Assembly: GCA_007121995.1 (NCBI GenBank)
Contig: SKJK01000344.1
Location: 1-5,135 of the forward strand
Reading direction: 5' to 3'
Length of the DNA stretch: 5,135 nt
Source: Desulfobulbaceae bacterium
Lineage (GTDB): Bacteria > Desulfobacterota > Desulfobulbia > Desulfobulbales > Desulfobulbaceae
Positions 1-5,135 of the stretch are shown here, in pieces. The notes beneath the pieces are model-generated. The model saw only the letters and a list, made by a program, of their open reading frames with translations. It was not told where the DNA came from and ran no database searches. Both the position numbers and the translations under genes were made by a program. Numbering within the stretch: position 1 is the first letter of the stretch; every line of letters starts with the position of its first letter.

Positions 1-323
1 CCCTGGCCAAAGCTGATACCGGCTTTGCGCTGGGCAGCGGCACTGATGTGGCCATCGAGCATGCCGATATTACCCTGAACGGCGATTCCCTCCTGCTCGT
101 TGCCCATGCTATCTCCATTTCCGGCGCCACCATTCGCACTATCCGGCAAAACCTGTTGGGAGCATTCATCTACAATGTTACCGGCATCCCCTTGGCCGCC
201 GGTCTGCTCTACCCTTTTACCGGTTGGCTGCTGGACCCCATGTTCGCCAGTGCGGCTATGGCCCTGTCCTCGGTGACTGTGGTCTCCAACGCCAATCGGC
301 TGCGTTTTTTCCGCTTGGGTTGA
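1..323 (+). CDS. copA: Copper-translocating P1B-type ATPase, C-terminal fragment (5' end outside window)
   Basis: This is the last 106 codons of a heavy-metal P-type ATPase, read in frame from base 3 to a TGA at 321-323. In the family, this membrane pump uses ATP hydrolysis to move Cu(I) out of the cytoplasm. The fragment opens with LAKAD, which normally follows the GDGxNDxPA hinge motif, so the window cuts the gene just after that motif. The segment [15 protein letters not shown] (residues 11-25) is the conserved end of the P domain. Two membrane helices follow, at about residues 50-72 and 76-95. The first holds Tyr57-Asn58 before GIPLAAG, and the second holds Met86 and Ser90 in MALSS. These match in identity and spacing the Cu(I)-site residues of TM7 and TM8 in copper ATPases, which argues against a zinc or cadmium pump. 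The short charged tail after NANRL is usual. The N-terminal metal-binding domains cannot be judged. The family call is secure; copper specificity is inferred from these residues. Confidence 0.9.
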   Translation, partial: LAKADTGFALGSGTDVAIEHADITLNGDSLLLVAHAISISGATIRTIRQNLLGAFIYNVTGIPLAAGLLYPFTGWLLDPMFASAAMALSSVTVVSNANRLRFFRLG

Positions 324-364
324 ACCGGTGACGGGCAATTTTTTGCCTGGCTCTTAGACCGGTT
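323..364. repeat. Nested inverted repeat at the ATPase stop codon
   Basis: AACCGGT (323-329) is perfectly complementary to ACCGGTT (358-364). Between them lies a second hairpin, CGGGCAA (332-338) with TTGCCTG (343-349), which has one G-T pair and a TTTT loop. The outer arm begins on the last base of the ATPase stop codon. It could help end or stabilise that transcript. There is no T-tract after the outer arm, so it is not a standard intrinsic terminator. Confidence 0.4.
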
Positions 365-440
365 GGGCCGGCGGCCGGGGATAAACGTGCTTTTTTGCTC
401 TCCGGCCTGCCAGGCCCTGGTGCAGGGACATTTCCCAGCC

Positions 441-468
441 TTGCGGTTTTGATTTGATTTGCTACAAT
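441..468 (+). promoter_or_regulatory. Candidate sigma70-type promoter for pta-ackA
   Basis: A TTGCGG box (441-446) is followed after 16 bases by TACAAT (463-468). TACAAT is preceded by TGC, so 460-468 reads as an extended -10 with one mismatch to TGnTATAAT. Transcription would start near 475 and give a leader of about 105 bases before the pta ATG at 580. The surrounding 447-470 stretch is AT-rich compared with its neighbourhood. This is a motif match only. The spacing is acceptable and the -35 is moderate. Confidence 0.45.
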
Positions 469-505
469 TCGTCAGCATTTTCCACTGACAGAAAAAGACA
501 GCGCC

Positions 506-537
506 GGTCGTCCTCCCCCGGGGGTGACCTTTTTTTC
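506..537 (+). terminator. Terminator-like hairpin in the pta leader (possible attenuator)
   Basis: GGTC (506-509) pairs with GACC (526-529) around a CCCCCGGGGG core (515-524). The core closes as CCC/GGG with a CCGG loop, and a 5-by-1 internal loop separates it from the outer stem. Seven Ts follow directly (530-536), then a pyrimidine-rich run to about 540. This resembles a Rho-independent terminator on the plus strand. It lies after the candidate promoter at 441-468 and only 43 bases before the pta start. It may therefore end read-through from the ATPase gene, or act as an attenuator in the pta leader. The stem is imperfect, so its strength is uncertain. Confidence 0.45.
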
Positions 538-579
538 TCTTTATTCCGCGGATTCGCGGCACGATGAGGGTATCATTTC

Positions 580-2703
580 ATGGCAAACAATCTGTATATC
601 ACCGCGTCGGAAGAGCGGAGCGGCAAGTCGGCCATCGTCCTTGGGGTCATGCAGGTGATCCTCAAGGAGATCAGCCGGATCGCTTTTTTCCGCCCGATCA
701 TCAATGACCATGTTTTCGGTCGTGTTGATCACGATCTCAATCTGATTCTCAAATATTTCAACCTTGATATCGAATACAGCGACACCCACGCCTTCACCCT
801 CAGTCAGGCCCGGCAACTGATCACCTCCGGCCAGGAGGAGCGGCTGTATGAGAAGATTCTCATGAAGTATAAACAGTTGGAAAACAAGTACGATTTTGTC
901 GTTTGTGAGGGGACCGACTTCCGGGGCAAGGATCCCGGGTTCGAGTTTGACCTCAATGCCGACATCGCCGCCAATTTGGGCGCACCGGTGCTGGTGGTGA
1001 CCACGGGGCGCGACAAAAGTACCGATGAAATCTGCACCGGGGCCGCAATCACCATCGATACCCTGGAAGAAAAAGGGGTGGAAGTTGTCTGTTGCATTAT
1101 CAACCGGGCCCCGGAAAGCTTTCTCCGCGATACCGCCGGTAACACCAAGTGCCGCGAACAGTTCAATCGTCCCCAGCCCCTGTATGTGATCCCGGAAAAC
1201 CGGGCCCTGGGCAACCCGACCATCGACGATGTCAAGCGCTGGCTGGGAGCGGAAGTCCTCTATGGCAAACCGAGCATGCTCAACCTGGTGGACAGCTACC
1301 TGGTGGCGGCCATGCAGATCAGCAATTTTCTTGATTACATCAAGGACGGCAGCCTGATCATCACCCCCGGAGATCGCTCCGACATCATCATTGCCAGCCT
1401 GGCCAGTCGGATTTCTTCAGCCTACCCCAATATTGCCGGCATCCTGGTCACCGGTGGACTGGATCTCAGCCCCAGCGTCCAGCGGCTCATTCAGGGCTGG
1501 ACCGGTATTCCGGTGCCGGTTCTCTTTGTCGAGTCGCATACCTTTGATACGGTGCAGAGTGTCAACGAACTCTACGGCCGTATCGAGCCCACCGATACGA
1601 AGCGGATCGCCACGGCGCTGGGGTGGTTTTCCAAGTATGTCGATGTTCCCGAGCTCACCAAAAGGGTGGTTGCCCAACGCTCCCATAAAATCACCCCGCG
1701 GATGTTCGAATATACCCTGGTGGAAAAGGCAGCCAGTGACCGTCAGCATATTGTCCTGCCCGAGGGGATGGGGGAGCGGATCCTCAACGCCACCGACATC
1801 ATTCTCCGTCGTGGAATCGCCGATATCACCTTGCTGGGCAAGGTCGACGAGATCCTGGCCAAGGCCTCGGCCCTCAATCTTAACATCGAGGGTGCCCGGA
1901 TCATCGATCCCGCTGAATCCGAGTATTACAATGATTTCGTCCAGACCTATTTCGATATCCGCAAGCATCGCGGCATTGTCATGGATGTAGCCCGGGACCG
2001 GATGTCCGATCCCACCTACTTCAGCACCATGATGGTCCATAAAGATCTGGCCGACGGTATGGTCTCCGGTTCCATCACCACCACGGCCCAGACCATCCGG
2101 CCGGCCTTTGAGTTTATCAAGACCAAGCCTGGCGTGTCGGTGGTCTCCTCAATCTTTATCATGTGTTTCCAGTCCAAGGTGCTGGCTTTTGGCGATTGCG
2201 CCGTGGTGCCCAATCCCGATGCTCACCAGTTGGCGGAGATCGCCTTGAGTTCCGCGGAAACCGCCTCGATCTTCAGTATCGAGCCGCGGGTAGCCATGCT
2301 CAGTTATTCCACCGGCATATCCGGCTCTGGTCAGGATGTGGAAAAAGTGGTGCAGGCCACTGCCCTGGCCAAGGAGATGATGAAGGAGCGCGGGCTCGAT
2401 TTTCCCCTGGAAGGGCCGTTGCAATATGATGCCGCCTTTGATCAGCAGGTGGCGGATTTCAAGTCGCCGGGGTCCTCGGTGGCCGGACACGCCACGGTCT
2501 TCATCTTTCCTGATCTCAACACCGGTAACAATACCTATAAAGCGGTCCAGCGGGCTGCCAATGCCGTGGCCATGGGCCCGGTACTGCAGGGGCTGAACAA
2601 ACCGGTCAACGATCTGTCCCGGGGCTGCAAGGTACAGGATATCGTCGATACCGTGGCTCTGACCGCTATCCAGGCCCAGGTGGCCAAGAGCAAAACCGCA
2701 TAA
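580..2703 (+). CDS. pta: Phosphate acetyltransferase, long three-domain form
   Basis: The 707-residue product catalyses reversible transfer of acetyl between CoA and phosphate (acetyl-CoA + Pi to acetyl phosphate + CoA) in the cytoplasm. Its length is close to the long enterobacterial type (about 714). An N-terminal P-loop NTPase-like domain (about 1-230) begins with SEERSGKS (10-17). A DRTGG-type domain (about 235-345) shows PGDRSDIIIA (263-272) and LVTGG (289-293). The catalytic PTA domain fills about 370-700, with PEGMGERI (394-401), DGMVSGSITTTAQTIRPAF (492-510), GDCAVVPNPDAHQLAEIA (538-555), MLSYSTGISGSG (573-584), GPLQYDAAF (612-620), PDLNTGNNTYKAVQR (644-658) and GPVLQGLNKPVNDLSRG (666-682). 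The ATG at 580 is supported by a GATGAGGG ribosome-binding site (563-570) about nine bases upstream. ackA follows 79 bases later on the same strand, so the two are probably co-transcribed. In the family, the N-terminal domains tune activity by metabolite sensing; the catalytic domain alone suffices for catalysis in shorter homologues. Confidence 0.97.
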   Translation: MANNLYITASEERSGKSAIVLGVMQVILKEISRIAFFRPIINDHVFGRVDHDLNLILKYFNLDIEYSDTHAFTLSQARQLITSGQEERLYEKILMKYKQLENKYDFVVCEGTDFRGKDPGFEFDLNADIAANLGAPVLVVTTGRDKSTDEICTGAAITIDTLEEKGVEVVCCIINRAPESFLRDTAGNTKCREQFNRPQPLYVIPENRALGNPTIDDVKRWLGAEVLYGKPSMLNLVDSYLVAAMQISNFLDYIKDGSLIITPGDRSDIIIASLASRISSAYPNIAGILVTGGLDLSPSVQRLIQGWTGIPVPVLFVESHTFDTVQSVNELYGRIEPTDTKRIATALGWFSKYVDVPELTKRVVAQRSHKITPRMFEYTLVEKAASDRQHIVLPEGMGERILNATDIILRRGIADITLLGKVDEILAKASALNLNIEGARIIDPAESEYYNDFVQTYFDIRKHRGIVMDVARDRMSDPTYFSTMMVHKDLADGMVSGSITTTAQTIRPAFEFIKTKPGVSVVSSIFIMCFQSKVLAFGDCAVVPNPDAHQLAEIALSSAETASIFSIEPRVAMLSYSTGISGSGQDVEKVVQATALAKEMMKERGLDFPLEGPLQYDAAFDQQVADFKSPGSSVAGHATVFIFPDLNTGNNTYKAVQRAANAVAMGPVLQGLNKPVNDLSRGCKVQDIVDTVALTAIQAQVAKSKTA

Positions 2704-2712
2704 GTCGGTCTC

Positions 2713-2786
2713 ATGACAATACAGCAAACACCAAGTACAGGTATCAACAGACCTCTCATTCACTTGCACCTATGAAACGCTTATGA
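2713..2786 (+). promoter_or_regulatory. Two tiny ORFs chained by ATGA overlaps ahead of ackA
   Basis: A 20-codon ORF starts at ATG 2713, ten bases past the first base of the pta stop region, and ends at TGA 2773-2775. Its stop overlaps the ATG (2772) of a four-codon ORF, Met-Lys-Arg-Leu, which ends at TGA 2784-2786. That stop in turn overlaps the ackA ATG (2783). Both joins are ATGA, the classic arrangement for termination-reinitiation. No good Shine-Dalgarno is visible just before ackA or before either small ORF, so coupled translation from pta is a reasonable guess. The peptides match nothing I know, and chance cannot be excluded for such short ORFs. Confidence 0.3.
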
Positions 2787-3991
2787 AATTTTTGGTCATT
2801 AATTCAGGAAGCTCTTCGATCAAGTATCAGGTGATCGACATGACGACGGAAACCGTGCTCGCTACCGGACTGGTAGAACGGATCGGCGAGACGACGGGTC
2901 ACTTGCAGACCACTTTTTATCCGGGCACGGACCAGGAGCGGGAATCGGTTGCCGAACAGGCCATTGCCGACCATGACAGCGGCATGCGATCGGCACTGGC
3001 GCTGCTGACCGACCCGGAGCAGGGGATCATCGCACACACCACGGATATTGCAGCCATCGGCCACCGGGTGGTGCACGGCGGTGAGGATTTCCGCGCCTCC
3101 ACCCTGATCACGCCTGCGGTACTTGCGGCCATCGAGCGCAATATCCCTCTGGCACCGCTCCACAACCAGGCCAACCTCGACGGTATCCGGGTGGCCATGG
3201 AGATCTTTGCCGACTCGCCCCAGGTGGCGGTTTTTGACACCGCCTTTCATCAGACCATGCCGCCCCGTGCTTTTCATTACGCGCTTCCCTATGCACTCTA
3301 CGAGCAGGATCGGGTGCGGCGCTATGGTTTTCATGGCACCTCGCATCGTTTTGTGGCCGGCGAATGCGCCCGACTGCTGGCCAAACCCCTGGCGCAATGT
3401 AATCTGATCACCGTGCACCTTGGCAACGGCTGTTCCATGACCGCGATTGAAAACGGAGTCAGTGTTGACACCTCCCTGGGCATGACCCCCCTGGAAGGGC
3501 TGGTCATGGGTACCCGTTGCGGGGATGTGGATCCAGCCCTCCATCTCTTTCTGCACCAGAACAAGGGGATGGATCTTGTCGCCATTGATGCGATGCTCAA
3601 CAAGGAGTCGGGGTTAAAGGGACTCTGTGGTCTGAACGACATGCGCGATATCCATAAGGCCGCCGCCGGGGGCGATGAACGGGCTGCCCTGGCTCTTGCG
3701 GTGCAGACCTATCGCAATCGCAAATACATCGGTGCCTTCATGGCGGTGCTCGGCCGGGTGGACGCCATTGTGTTCACGGCCGGTATTGGTGAAAATGATC
3801 CCTTTGTGCGCGCCGAATCCCTCAAGGGCCTGGAGGCCTTCGGGGTACGGCTCGATCCGGACAAGAACAGTGGCCATACCGGGGAGGCGCGCATCATCAG
3901 TCAGAATGATAGCCGGGTGCGGGTGTTTGTCATTCCCACCAACGAAGAGTTGGCCATTGCCCGGGAAGTGGCCGGTGTGGTGCAGGGGTGA
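2783..3991 (+). CDS. ackA: Acetate kinase
   Basis: The 402-residue product interconverts acetyl phosphate + ADP and acetate + ATP in the cytoplasm, the partner step to Pta. Length matches the family (about 400). The N-terminus NSGSSSIKY (7-15) is the first phosphate-loop signature. The second family signature is seen around DTAFHQTMP (152-160), followed by RRYGFHGTSH (179-188). Using the Methanosarcina enzyme as guide with an offset of four, active-site residues are all present: Asn7, Ser10, Ser12, Arg95, His127, Asp152, His184, Asn215, Arg245 and Glu388. LGNGCSMTAIENG (213-225), MGTRCGD (242-248) and FTAGIGEND (331-339) complete the ASKHA fold motifs. The ATG at 2783 is chosen because the family N-terminus MKFLVINSGSSS starts there exactly. 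Its ribosome-binding site is weak, and two small ORFs overlap into it. A terminator follows two bases after the stop. An intact gene with no sign of decay. Confidence 0.98.
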   Translation: MKFLVINSGSSSIKYQVIDMTTETVLATGLVERIGETTGHLQTTFYPGTDQERESVAEQAIADHDSGMRSALALLTDPEQGIIAHTTDIAAIGHRVVHGGEDFRASTLITPAVLAAIERNIPLAPLHNQANLDGIRVAMEIFADSPQVAVFDTAFHQTMPPRAFHYALPYALYEQDRVRRYGFHGTSHRFVAGECARLLAKPLAQCNLITVHLGNGCSMTAIENGVSVDTSLGMTPLEGLVMGTRCGDVDPALHLFLHQNKGMDLVAIDAMLNKESGLKGLCGLNDMRDIHKAAAGGDERAALALAVQTYRNRKYIGAFMAVLGRVDAIVFTAGIGENDPFVRAESLKGLEAFGVRLDPDKNSGHTGEARIISQNDSRVRVFVIPTNEELAIAREVAGVVQG

Positions 3992-3993
3992 AG

Positions 3994-4022
3994 GGGGGCC
4001 GAGGAAATTGCCCCCATTTTTT
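3994..4022 (+). terminator. Intrinsic terminator of the pta-ackA operon
   Basis: GGGGGC (3994-3999) pairs with GCCCCC (4010-4015) across a ten-base loop. One A is followed by six Ts (4017-4022). It starts two bases after the ackA stop codon and is the clearest Rho-independent terminator in the window. Its loop also takes part in an alternative hairpin: CGAGGAA (4000-4006) is complementary to TTCCTCG (4024-4030). Confidence 0.8.
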
Positions 4023-4094
4023 GTTCCTCGAGCCTCTGCCCCGCCGTTTGCCTTGTCCTGAATCGGTGACGGCTGGAGTCTTGTTTGGAGCACA

Positions 4095-4107
4095 ATTTAC
4101 TGTAAAT
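4095..4107. repeat. Short AT-rich palindrome
   Basis: ATTTAC (4095-4100), a central T, and GTAAAT (4102-4107) form a perfect interrupted palindrome of the kind bound by dimeric regulators. It sits between two converging gene ends, where an operator would be unexpected. No protein can be assigned and it may be chance. Confidence 0.3.
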
Positions 4108-4160
4108 AGGTTAAAAATTCGGCGATTTTCTTTGCAATATGTCGTTATCCGCCGTCCTTC

Positions 4161-4206
4161 GGGGCGTTGTCACCGGGGCCTGAGCGTTGGTCGGCCCCCG
4201 GGGTGT
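4161..4206. repeat. GC-rich imperfect repeat and hairpin
   Basis: GGGGCC (4175-4180) pairs with GGCCCC (4193-4198) across a 12-base loop, and flanking CACC and GGTG can extend the stem with a bulge. GCGTTG occurs twice (4164-4169 and 4184-4189) followed by C/G-rich sequence, giving an imperfect direct repeat of about 20 bases. It may help end the minus-strand transcript from the gene at 4224-4553, but no T-tract follows on either strand. Confidence 0.35.
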
Positions 4207-4223
4207 TAGGGGATTTGCCACGG

Positions 4224-4553
4224 TCAGGGAAATTGTTTTTGCCTGTGATGCCGACAGGTTGCCTTCTCCAAGGGCAGAGACGGGTATTTTTGGCAGATTC
4301 CTGGTCGTGCCGTGTACACAGCGCAGAAAAAATCGCCATTCTTTTCATCTAAGAAAAAGCAGTCGCCATTTTTTTTGAACTGTAAAAAAAAACCATCAAT
4401 CACCGCACCTTTTGCATGGGTAAACAGGTCAGCATGTAAAGCGGATTCGAGCTCCAGATCGTTGATCTCTTGTGGCGAGACTTCGACAAAGGGAAAGTTT
4501 TTACAGCATTGAGCGCATTTTTTACACATCTCAGGCGAGGTGTTCTGTTTCAT
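4224..4553 (-). CDS. YkgJ-family cysteine-cluster protein (putative metal or Fe-S binding)
   Basis: The 109-residue product carries the cysteine pattern of the YkgJ/UPF0153 family, which is annotated as zinc- or iron-sulfur-chelating with no settled biochemical role. CKKCAQCC (10-17) gives the CxxCxxCC cluster. GDCFFL (63-68) and FFCAVYTARPGICQKYP (75-91) give the later C, C-x2-Y-x2-RP-x2-C-x3-P pattern, and Cys100 is an extra cysteine near the end. No signal peptide or membrane segment is seen, so it is probably cytoplasmic. The start at 4553 is chosen because the family begins shortly before the CxxCxxCC motif. The frame stays open upstream to an in-frame ATG at 4832, but that 93-residue extension has no family resemblance. 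No clear ribosome-binding site precedes 4553, so the start is moderately certain. It converges with ackA. Odd traits are an in-frame 30-base repeat and two homopolymer tracts. Confidence 0.8.
   Translation of the reverse strand: MKQNTSPEMCKKCAQCCKNFPFVEVSPQEINDLELESALHADLFTHAKGAVIDGFFLQFKKNGDCFFLDEKNGDFFCAVYTARPGICQKYPSLPLEKATCRHHRQKQFP
4333..4392 (-). repeat. In-frame 30-base repeat and homopolymer tracts inside the cysteine-cluster gene
   Basis: On the plus strand TCGCCATTCTTTT (4333-4345) recurs as TCGCCATTTTTTT (4363-4375), offset by exactly 30 bases, or ten codons. In the protein this gives KNGDCFF (61-67) and KNGDFFC (71-77). The same stretch holds T8 (4369-4376) and A9 (4384-4392), seven bases apart, which are slippage-prone within a 330-base gene. 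The repeat could be an old small duplication or convergent use of Lys/Asn/Phe codons. Confidence 0.55.
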
Positions 4554-5135
4554 GAATCGAGAAAGTGGCCTGAGCAGGTGCTCCGCCGTAGAGTTGGGCA
4601 GGAAAACGATACAAACTCGAGAGCGTTTGGAGCGCTGTCGGTTGTGTGAGCCTGTGTCGGGATTAATGTCACCCCCATATTGTACCCCAGATCCGGGCTT
4701 ACCACAAAAATCAAATTGACTTTGTCGGCACTCAGCATCACCGAAGCCGAACAGGGCAGAGAGATCCGCCTCGGCCAGAATGATATCCTGAGTTAAAGCC
4801 AAGGGGCAGGACTCCTGGAAATTGCTGGACAATGCCGAGGAGTTGGTGATAGCTTTACCAAGCAGGCACTGATTCTTGTGTTACCAAGAGTCGTTCAGTT
4901 GATGAACAGTCGTTGCAATACCTGCGTGGACGCATGCACGATGTTTGTAAAATTGTGGAACGGATGACCGAAGTCGTGTGCGAAAACGCAGCATCACTCA
5001 TTGTTTCCGAAACTTCGCCATGCCGCTTGGGATTCATGATCCAGGGAGCGGAACATGTGTCGACGGAACAGTGTACAAAACCGCGCAAGGTGCCGGCACC
5101 ATGATGGTACATGAGGACCATTTCCAACAACAGGG
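4554..5135. other. Unassigned region: no recognisable gene
   Basis: I recognise no protein, RNA gene or mobile element here. On the plus strand, protein-like but short open stretches occur in shifting frames: 4650-4796 (ending GREIRLGQNDILS), 4792-4872 (with QDSWKLLDNAEELVIAL), 4853-5104 (with QYLRGRMHDVCKIVERMTEV) and 4951 to the window edge. On the minus strand a frame is open from the window edge to a TAA at 4855-4857. It is rich in Cys, Ser and Thr and does not look like a typical protein. The frame just upstream of the cysteine-cluster gene is also open back to beyond 4832. The region could be a frameshifted relic, the edge of a gene outside the window, or non-coding sequence. Confidence 0.4.
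4679..4707 (-). promoter_or_regulatory. Candidate minus-strand promoter for the cysteine-cluster gene
   Basis: Read on the minus strand, TTGTGG (4707-4702) is followed after 17 bases by TACAAT (4684-4679). Transcription would begin near 4672 and leave about 120 bases of leader before the ATG at 4553. If real, it supports the internal start at 4553 over the one at 4832, because it lies downstream of 4832. It is a motif match only, with a moderate -35. Confidence 0.3.

Larger units (their letters stand above)
4031..4223. other. Convergent intergenic region without a gene
   Basis: This stretch lies between the ends of ackA (+) and the cysteine-cluster gene (-). No ORF here has a credible start, ribosome-binding site or protein pattern. 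It has an AT-rich part (about 4090-4140) with a 13-base palindrome and a weak AAAAT/ATTTT hairpin (4114-4129), then a GC-rich repeated part (4161-4206). A strong minus-strand terminator for the gene ending at 4224 is not visible. Confidence 0.6.

Noticed and set aside
391..396. T6 run after the ATPase gene, considered as a terminator
   Set aside because: No stable stem sits immediately before it. The nearby GCCGGC palindrome (367-372) is too far away.
1391..1990. Plus-strand 199-codon open frame inside pta
   Set aside because: It is the +1-shifted reading of pta, rich in Ser, Pro and Arg as expected for a frame-shadow. The pta frame itself is clearly conserved here.
1417..2040. Minus-strand 207-codon open frame inside pta
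   Set aside because: It is fully antisense to strongly conserved pta domains, has no ribosome-binding site or recognisable motif, and is explained by the codon bias of the GC-rich sense strand.
2149..2769. Minus-strand 206-codon open frame over the pta 3' end and the pta-ackA gap
   Set aside because: Nearly all of it is antisense to the conserved PTA domain, and the protein is of low plausibility (rich in His and Gly). It is a shadow of pta.
2804..3556. Minus-strand 250-codon open frame inside ackA
   Set aside because: It is antisense to ackA and its composition mirrors sense codons. No known domain is seen.
3988..4209. Plus-strand 73-codon frame starting at the ackA stop
   Set aside because: It would have to be translated through the operon terminator at 3994-4022, and its residues show no recognisable pattern.
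4690..4710. GTAAGC on the minus strand, resembling the end of IS66-type elements
   Set aside because: Only six bases match, no second end or transposase is present, and no target duplication is visible.

Overview
This bacterial window has GC-rich coding regions. Its core is the acetate-activation gene pair pta (580-2703, +) and ackA (2783-3991, +). Before it lies the 3' end of a copper-type P1B ATPase gene (1-323, +). After it lies a small, convergent YkgJ-type cysteine-cluster protein gene (4224-4553, -). The long, three-part Pta with a well-formed N-terminal P-loop, next to a full-length acetate kinase, would fit an anaerobic proteobacterial lineage such as the sulfate-reducing Desulfobulbales. 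That placement is a guess from general resemblance. Nothing in the window proves the taxon.

Layout: 1-323 holds the last 106 codons of the ATPase. 324-579 is a 256-base gap with a nested inverted repeat at the ATPase stop, a sigma70-like promoter candidate with an extended -10 (441-468), and a terminator-like hairpin with a T-tract (506-537) between that promoter and the pta start. pta and ackA follow on the same strand, separated by 79 bases that carry two tiny ORFs joined to each other and to ackA by ATGA stop/start overlaps. An intrinsic terminator (3994-4022) closes the operon. 3992-4223 is a convergent intergenic region with no gene, holding a short AT palindrome and a GC-rich repeat. 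4554-5135 carries no gene I can identify. It shows a possible minus-strand promoter for the small gene and several short open stretches in shifting frames.

Function: Pta and AckA together interconvert acetyl-CoA and acetate through acetyl phosphate, with ATP made or used at the kinase step. All acetate kinase active-site positions I can map from the family are present, so the pair looks functional. The copper ATPase fragment and the cysteine-cluster protein are both linked to metals, but nothing here connects them to the acetate operon.

I found no mobile element, CRISPR array, tRNA or rRNA. I do not see a convincing new multi-gene system. The most interesting signals are the possible attenuator ahead of pta, the ATGA relay between pta and ackA, competing hairpins after ackA, the in-frame repeat with homopolymer tracts in the cysteine-cluster gene, and the unexplained right-hand 580 bases.
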